Source of the DNA: Lachnospiraceae bacterium
GTDB lineage: Bacteria > Bacillota > Clostridia > Lachnospirales > Lachnospiraceae
Assembly: GCA_028721415.1 (NCBI GenBank)
Contig: JAQYIU010000050.1
Coordinates: 1 to 45,096, forward strand
Direction of reading: 5' to 3'
Length of the DNA: 45,096 bases
The position numbers were made by a program, and so were the translations under genes. The notes under the pieces were generated by a model. It ran no database searches. It was given only the letters and a program-made list of their open reading frames with translations, and had not been told where the DNA came from. Below are positions 41,206 to 45,096 of the stretch, one piece after another; position 1 is the stretch's first letter; each line of letters opens with the position of its first letter.

Positions 41206-43476
41206 TTAAACTCCTTCTTTTTCATGAATAGATGGGACATTAGGGTATATTTTCTGGAGTTCCCGCAACTTTTCAAGGGAGATTGCTTCTCCTTCCCTTC
41301 GTCCGCAACGTGGACAAACATCATTAATGACTCCAGTATAACCGCAAACCGGGTCACGGTCAACCGGATGATTGATGGAGCCGTAACCGATACCCTGCTC
41401 CTTCATGTAGCGAATAATGGATTCAAAGGCGGGGAGATTGCGGCTGGTATCTCCGTCCAGTTCAACATAGCTGATATGGCCGGCGTTGGTAAAGGCATGG
41501 TAAGGAGCCTCTATCTGAATCTTACGGAATGCTTTTATCGGGTAATAAACTGGAACGTGGAAGGAATTGGTATAATAATCTCTGTCTGTGACTCCTTCAA
41601 TCATGCCGTATTTCTTCCGGTCAATCTTGACGAAGCGACCGCTCAGTCCCTCGGCAGGTGTGGCAAGCAAAGTAAAGTTCAATCCTGTTTTCTCCGATTC
41701 ATCATCCAATTTCTGTCGCATATGTCCGATAATTTCAAGACCCAGTTGCTGAGATGCCTCACTCTCACCGTGATGACATCCGGTCAGCGCCTTTAATGTC
41801 TCGGCTAGCCCGATGAAACCGATACTGAGAGTTCCGTGTTTCAGAACCTCACCGATGGAATCATCAATATCAAGCTTCTCGGAATCAATCCAGATGCCCT
41901 GGGCCATCAGGAACGGGTAATTGCGGACCTTACGTGCTGCCTGAATTTTAAAACGGTGCAGAAGCTGACGGATGACCAGATCCATCATATCATCCAGCTT
42001 CTGATAAAATACCTTGAGATCACCGTGGGCCTCAATGCCCAGACGGGGAAGATTGATGGAGGTAAAACTCAGATTACCCCGACCGAAAGTGACCTGTCTG
42101 TCCGGATCATAATGATTGCCCAGAACTCTGGTACGACAGCCCATGTAAGCAACTTCTGTATTCGGATCGCCTTCTTTATAGTAAGCAAGGTTAAAAGGTG
42201 CATCAATGAAACTGAAATTCGGAAACAGTCTCTTGGCGGAAGTTGCGATAGCCAGCTGGAACAGATCATAATTCGGATCGTCCATATTGTAATTGATCCC
42301 TTCTTTTACCTTGAAAATCTGCACCGGGAAAATCGGAGTTTCGCCTGCCCCCAGTCCGTCCATGGTGGAATCCAGAAGATTGCGTATGACCATACGGCCT
42401 TCCGGCGAGGTGTCTGTTCCATAATTAATGGAAGAGAAAGGCACCTGGGCTCCGGCTCTGGAATGCATGGTATTCAGATTATGAATCAGTGACTGCATGG
42501 CCTGACGGGTCTGTTGTTCTGTATAATCAAGTGCCTGATTGACACAGAAAGCATGCATCTCATCCAGGTTCGCTCTTACCTGTTCCTCCAGAGGGAGTTT
42601 GTGAAGTTCTTCCAGGAAAAGATCTTCCTTGCCCATTTTCAAAGGACGGTTTATTCCATTTTTAATCACTTTCTCCAGAGCCAGAGCTTTCTGACTGTGG
42701 TATCCGCACCGAACCATCACGAAAGACTTCAATGCCTTAAAATATTCTTTATTATATGTTTTGGAAACGCCTTCTGCCATGGCGTAATCGAAATTCGGAA
42801 TACTTTGTCCGCCATGCATCTCATTCTGGTTGGCCTGAATCGCGATACAGGCAAGCGCGGCATAAGTCAGAATCGACTGTGGTTCCCGGACATATCCATG
42901 GCCGGTGGAGAATCCGTCCCGGAATAGCTTGATCAGATCAATCTGACAGCAGGTTTCCGTGAGCATATAAAAATCCATGTCATGGATGTGGATATCACCG
43001 TTGCTATGAGCCGCTCCGATATCCTTGGGAAGAACATGATTAATAATGAAATACTTCGATCCCTCGGATCCATACTTGAGCATGGTTCCCATAGCGGTAT
43101 CTCCGTCAATGTTGGCATTCTCCCTCTTAATATTCTCAGATTTGGCGCTGGAGTAGGTGAGTCTCTTATATATATTCATGAGATCAAACTCAGTACTGCG
43201 GATTTTCGCGTGCTCTGCCCGGTAAAGGATATAAGCCTTGGCAGTGGAGGCGAAATCATAACGTATGAGCATGGCCTCCACAATGTCCTGAACCTGTTCC
43301 ACAGAAGGTACCTCGACATCGGAAACCGCATCGCACACCTTCTGCGTCAGATAAGAAAGATCTGCCGGGGTCATGCTGTCTTCTGTTGCAACGCTCGCCC
43401 GGTGGATGGCATTCAGTATTTTTATGGAATCAAAGGGAACGAGTTCCCCGTTTCGTTTTTGAATCATTTTTTTCAT
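41206..43476 (-). CDS. nrdD: Class III anaerobic ribonucleotide reductase, large catalytic part
   Basis: A 756-residue oxygen-sensitive reductase of ribonucleoside triphosphates. ATG 43476 follows GAGGAG; the longer frame starts in the promoter. The N-terminal ATP-cone (about 1-90, IQKRNGELVPFDSIKILNAI) gives allosteric control. The ten-stranded barrel contains IHDMDFYMLTETCCQIDL and PFSSINYGTDTSPEGR. The C-terminal zinc site VCGYTGVINDVCPRCGRREG has three visible cysteines. After it the protein ends (...IHEKEGV) without a glycyl-radical RVxGYL motif; that motif is in the next gene. NrdR boxes and a promoter lie upstream. It reads first in the nrdD-(glycyl peptide)-nrdG-dut-comFC group. Confidence 0.93.
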   Translation of the reverse strand: MKKMIQKRNGELVPFDSIKILNAIHRASVATEDSMTPADLSYLTQKVCDAVSDVEVPSVEQVQDIVEAMLIRYDFASTAKAYILYRAEHAKIRSTEFDLMNIYKRLTYSSAKSENIKRENANIDGDTAMGTMLKYGSEGSKYFIINHVLPKDIGAAHSNGDIHIHDMDFYMLTETCCQIDLIKLFRDGFSTGHGYVREPQSILTYAALACIAIQANQNEMHGGQSIPNFDYAMAEGVSKTYNKEYFKALKSFVMVRCGYHSQKALALEKVIKNGINRPLKMGKEDLFLEELHKLPLEEQVRANLDEMHAFCVNQALDYTEQQTRQAMQSLIHNLNTMHSRAGAQVPFSSINYGTDTSPEGRMVIRNLLDSTMDGLGAGETPIFPVQIFKVKEGINYNMDDPNYDLFQLAIATSAKRLFPNFSFIDAPFNLAYYKEGDPNTEVAYMGCRTRVLGNHYDPDRQVTFGRGNLSFTSINLPRLGIEAHGDLKVFYQKLDDMMDLVIRQLLHRFKIQAARKVRNYPFLMAQGIWIDSEKLDIDDSIGEVLKHGTLSIGFIGLAETLKALTGCHHGESEASQQLGLEIIGHMRQKLDDESEKTGLNFTLLATPAEGLSGRFVKIDRKKYGMIEGVTDRDYYTNSFHVPVYYPIKAFRKIQIEAPYHAFTNAGHISYVELDGDTSRNLPAFESIIRYMKEQGIGYGSINHPVDRDPVCGYTGVINDVCPRCGRREGEAISLEKLRELQKIYPNVPSIHEKEGV

Positions 43477-43525
43477 ATGCAAACTCCTCTTATATTGTAA
43501 TTTGCCGAAACAAATCGATGAAATA

Positions 43526-43566
43526 CAATATATAGTAATAAAATGTGAAAAATGCACTATATAATG
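43526..43566 (-). promoter_or_regulatory. Tandem NrdR boxes
   Basis: CAATATATAG (43526-43535) matches the NrdR core CWATATATWG exactly; CTATATAATG (43557-43566) matches 9 of 10. They are 31 bp apart start to start, three helical turns, as is usual for NrdR. They sit just past the predicted transcription start, so dATP-loaded NrdR should repress nrdD. Confidence 0.8.
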
Positions 43567-43579
43567 ATTGTGTAAGACA

Positions 43580-43608
43580 ATAGTACCATCGAACACCTGT
43601 TTCGTCAA
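43580..43608 (-). promoter_or_regulatory. Promoter of the nrdD operon
   Basis: Minus strand TTGACG (43608-43603) and TACTAT (43585-43580), 17 bp apart, directly upstream of the NrdR boxes. Confidence 0.7.
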
Positions 43609-43718
43609 TGGGAAAAAGTTGTTGAGAGACATGCCCAATCGGGAAAGAAATTGTCTGATAATATAGAAAAAACAAGAGTGTTGACAGATTTGTTTATATC
43701 TCTGGATATCTGATAAAG

Positions 43719-43848
43719 TTATCCACATCAAAGGATAATTATTAGTTCCTCAAAAAATGTTATTTTAAAAGGGTAAATGAAATGGTATAATCCTACTATC
43801 CACTTTATCCACAATAAAATGTGCGTTTTGTGGATAACTTTATCCACA
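43719..43848. promoter_or_regulatory. Cluster of four perfect DnaA boxes
   Basis: TTATCCACA occurs at 43719-43727, 43805-43813 and 43840-43848 on plus and at 43829-43837 on minus; a near-match CTATCCACT lies at 43796-43804. Three perfect boxes fall within 44 bp. They lie between the divergent nrdD and rpmG promoters, in an AT-rich region with no gene (43610-44030). Confidence 0.85.
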
Positions 43849-43932
43849 ACAAAAATAGACGGATGAATGATGATCTGAAAAAAGAAATAAAAAATGAATT
43901 GAAAAAAATAAGAACAGAATCCATAAAAAAGA

Positions 43933-43961
43933 TTGACTATCTTTGTTGGGTATGCTATATT
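43933..43961 (+). promoter_or_regulatory. Promoter of the rpmG-secE-nusG operon
   Basis: TTGACT (43933-43938) and TATATT (43956-43961) with a 17-bp spacer. A T9 run follows at 43982-43990 in the leader. Confidence 0.75.
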
Positions 43962-44050
43962 AAGTTCGCGATGGAATAGGTCTTTTTTTTATGCCTAAAA
44001 TTGGTTTACCCAAGTAAACCGCATGATTTAAAAAATTGGAGGTGGAAGTT

Positions 44051-44200
44051 GTGCGCGTGAGAATCACATTGGCATGTACAGAATGTAAACAGCGTAACTA
44101 CAATACTACTAAGGAAAAGAAAAATCATCCTGAGAGATTAGAGACCAATAAGTATTGTAGATTCTGCAGAAAGCATACTGTTCATAAAGAAACAAAATAG
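44051..44200 (+). CDS. rpmG: 50S ribosomal protein L33
   Basis: A 49-residue ribosomal protein too short for the usual ORF cut-off. It begins at GTG 44051 after GGAGGTGG. The sequence [20 protein letters not shown] with a later [13 protein letters not shown] is the zinc-binding (C+) form of L33: CxxC at residues 9-12 and a second CxxC near 36-39. It sits at the head of the secE-nusG-rplK operon, as in most Firmicutes. The zinc form is usually the housekeeping or zinc-replete version. Confidence 0.93.
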   Translation: MRVRITLACTECKQRNYNTTKEKKNHPERLETNKYCRFCRKHTVHKETK

Positions 44201-44226
44201 TCGAACCAGTTATAAGGAGAGATAAC

Positions 44227-44424
44227 ATGAGCGACAAAAAAAAGAAAACAGGAATCAAAAACTGGTTCCAGGGTCTCCAGTCCGAGTTCAAGAAAATCAG
44301 CTGGCCTGACAAGGATACGCTGGTTCGTGAGACAGTGACTGTCGCAGTTGTATCCGTTGTCCTCGGCGTTATTATTGCCACCCTGGATATGGTTCTTCAG
44401 TATGGAATTAATTTTCTGGTCTAG
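44227..44424 (+). CDS. secE: Preprotein translocase subunit SecE
   Basis: A 65-residue membrane protein of the SecYEG channel. The conserved amphipathic segment LQSEFKKISWPDKDTLVRET precedes the single C-terminal membrane helix (about residues 36-62, VAVVSVVLGVIIATLDMVLQ). Length is typical of Gram-positive SecE. AAGGAGAG SD; it follows rpmG by 26 bp and precedes nusG by 21 bp. Confidence 0.95.
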   Translation: MSDKKKKTGIKNWFQGLQSEFKKISWPDKDTLVRETVTVAVVSVVLGVIIATLDMVLQYGINFLV

Positions 44425-44445
44425 TAAAAAGGTAAAGGTGAATAT

Positions 44446-44967
44446 ATGTCAGAATTGCACTGGTATGTGGTCCATACTTACTCAGGCTACGAGAATAAAG
44501 TAAAGGCTAATATTGAAAAAACAATCGAGAACAGAAAGCTGCAGGATCAGATATTCGAAGTAAGAGTTCCCCTTCAGGATGTCATTGAGATGAAGGGCGG
44601 AGTCAAAAAAAATGTATCGAAGAAGATGTTCCCTGGATACGTTCTTGTGAACATGATCATGAATGATGACACCTGGTATGTGATCCGAAACACCAGAGGT
44701 GTGACCGGGTTTGTAGGTCCGGGGTCTGAACCGGTACCGCTCACAGAGGCAGAGATGAGAAATCTCGGCATCAGCGGAAATGAAGAAGAGATTCAGATTG
44801 ACGTGGAAGTCGGCGATCTGATCGAAGTTATTTCCGGTGCATGGGAAGGCCGCGAGAGTGTTGTAAGAGACATCAATTTGAATAAACAGACTGTCACCAT
44901 CGAAGTGGATATGTTTGGTCGCGAGACTTCTGTAGAGATTGGATTTTCAGACATCAAGAAATTGTAA
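44446..44967 (+). CDS. nusG: Transcription elongation/antitermination factor NusG
   Basis: A 173-residue factor binding RNA polymerase and Rho or the ribosome. The N-terminal NGN domain opens with LHWYVVHTYSGYENKVKANI and includes KKMFPGYVLVNMIMNDDTWY, then RNTRGVTGFVG. The C-terminal KOW domain has VGDLIEVISGAWEGRESVV and VDMFGRETSVEI. No loss or insertion is seen. Confidence 0.96.
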   Translation: MSELHWYVVHTYSGYENKVKANIEKTIENRKLQDQIFEVRVPLQDVIEMKGGVKKNVSKKMFPGYVLVNMIMNDDTWYVIRNTRGVTGFVGPGSEPVPLTEAEMRNLGISGNEEEIQIDVEVGDLIEVISGAWEGRESVVRDINLNKQTVTIEVDMFGRETSVEIGFSDIKKL

Positions 44968-45041
44968 AATGTAACAAGGCCTGAACAGACAGGCAGTGGG
45001 AGGGAAATCCCCGCAATTACCACAATAGGAGGTTAGCTATC

Positions 45042-45096
45042 ATGGCGAAAAAAGTAACAGGTTATATTAAATTACAGATTCCTGCAGGAAAGGCAA
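45042..45096 (+). CDS. rplK: 50S ribosomal protein L11, 5' end (cut by window edge)
   Basis: Only 18 codons are in the window: MAKKVTGYIKLQIPAGKA. This is the standard L11 start, with AGGAGG upstream. The 74-base gap after nusG holds a short GC-rich stretch and the SD; no clear terminator, so co-transcription with nusG is likely. Confidence 0.95.
   Translation, partial: MAKKVTGYIKLQIPAGKA

Noticed and set aside
41224-43500. Long plus-strand frames inside nrdD
   Set aside because: Antisense shadows of the well-conserved nrdD gene.
43719-43848. Chromosomal oriC
   Set aside because: No dnaA, dnaN or rpmH nearby and no DnaA-trio or unwinding element recognised. A DnaA-binding cluster is reported instead.

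Overview
The window looks like a chromosomal segment from a low-GC anaerobic Firmicute of the Lachnospiraceae (Blautia/Dorea/Roseburia-like). This rests on the class III anaerobic ribonucleotide reductase, Clostridia-style regulators and riboswitches, strong SD sequences (GGAGG), sigma-A type promoters (TTGACA-N17-TATAAT), long REC/GGDEF/EAL proteins and the rpmG-secE-nusG-rplK order at the right end. The species assignment is inference.

Layout. (1) 1-6720 is an accessory, partly decayed mobile region. It holds a secreted protein of unknown function, a zinc-ribbon protein, and a wrecked group II intron with an IS21 istB fragment inside it. It also holds a membrane-protein fragment, an unusual array of 42-bp units built from GTTC-N8-GAAC dyads beside a DnaA box, and an integrative-element module: a RHH mobilization-type protein, a tyrosine integrase, a Rep-like HTH protein, an excisionase-like HTH protein, a divergent promoter with twin operators, and an XRE regulator. 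The module ends against the 3' end of guaA. No relaxase is present. (2) 6795-16212 is a metabolic block: guaA, a siroheme nitrite/sulfite reductase, a broken c-di-GMP gene, an orphan PduB-type microcompartment shell protein, a HAD phosphatase, a threonine aldolase and a xanthine/uracil-type permease behind a leader terminator. (3) 16491-24031 is rich in regulation: a yybP-ykoY Mn2+ riboswitch upstream of a CaCA exchanger, a REC-GGDEF-EAL-PAS-PAS-GGDEF protein, a BlaI-type repressor, a RHH protein, and an FMN riboswitch with its terminator placed in front of an FGGY kinase. (4) 24145-31688 has a secreted transglutaminase-like protein, tRNA-Ser(CGA), a TetM-like ribosomal GTPase fused to a YacP/Rae1-like NYN nuclease, a two-gene SufC/SufB-like Fe-S operon with a CsoR-family gene, a degenerate CbiE/CbiT-like protein and an Rrf2 regulator. 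(5) 31855-40570 has membrane and envelope genes, an orphan EutP/PduV GTPase, tRNA-Thr(CGT), a PerR/Fur regulator, acyl carrier protein, MreB, RecD2, ComFC and dUTPase. (6) 40576-45096 has the class III RNR operon, with its glycyl-radical segment encoded as a separate 51-codon gene. NrdR boxes and a DnaA-box cluster lie upstream, followed by rpmG-secE-nusG-rplK (rplK cut by the window edge).

How the parts fit. The anaerobic nucleotide genes (nrdD, the split glycyl-radical peptide, nrdG, dut) form one minus-strand operon, probably repressed by NrdR. Metal and redox control recurs: a Mn2+ riboswitch, PerR, CsoR, and an Rrf2 with three cysteines. The items most worth a second look are the GTPase-nuclease fusion, the split NrdD, the FMN riboswitch on an FGGY kinase, the 42-bp dyad array, the degenerate CbiET-like protein and the minimal Suf pair. 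All calls come from reading the sequence; no database search was run.
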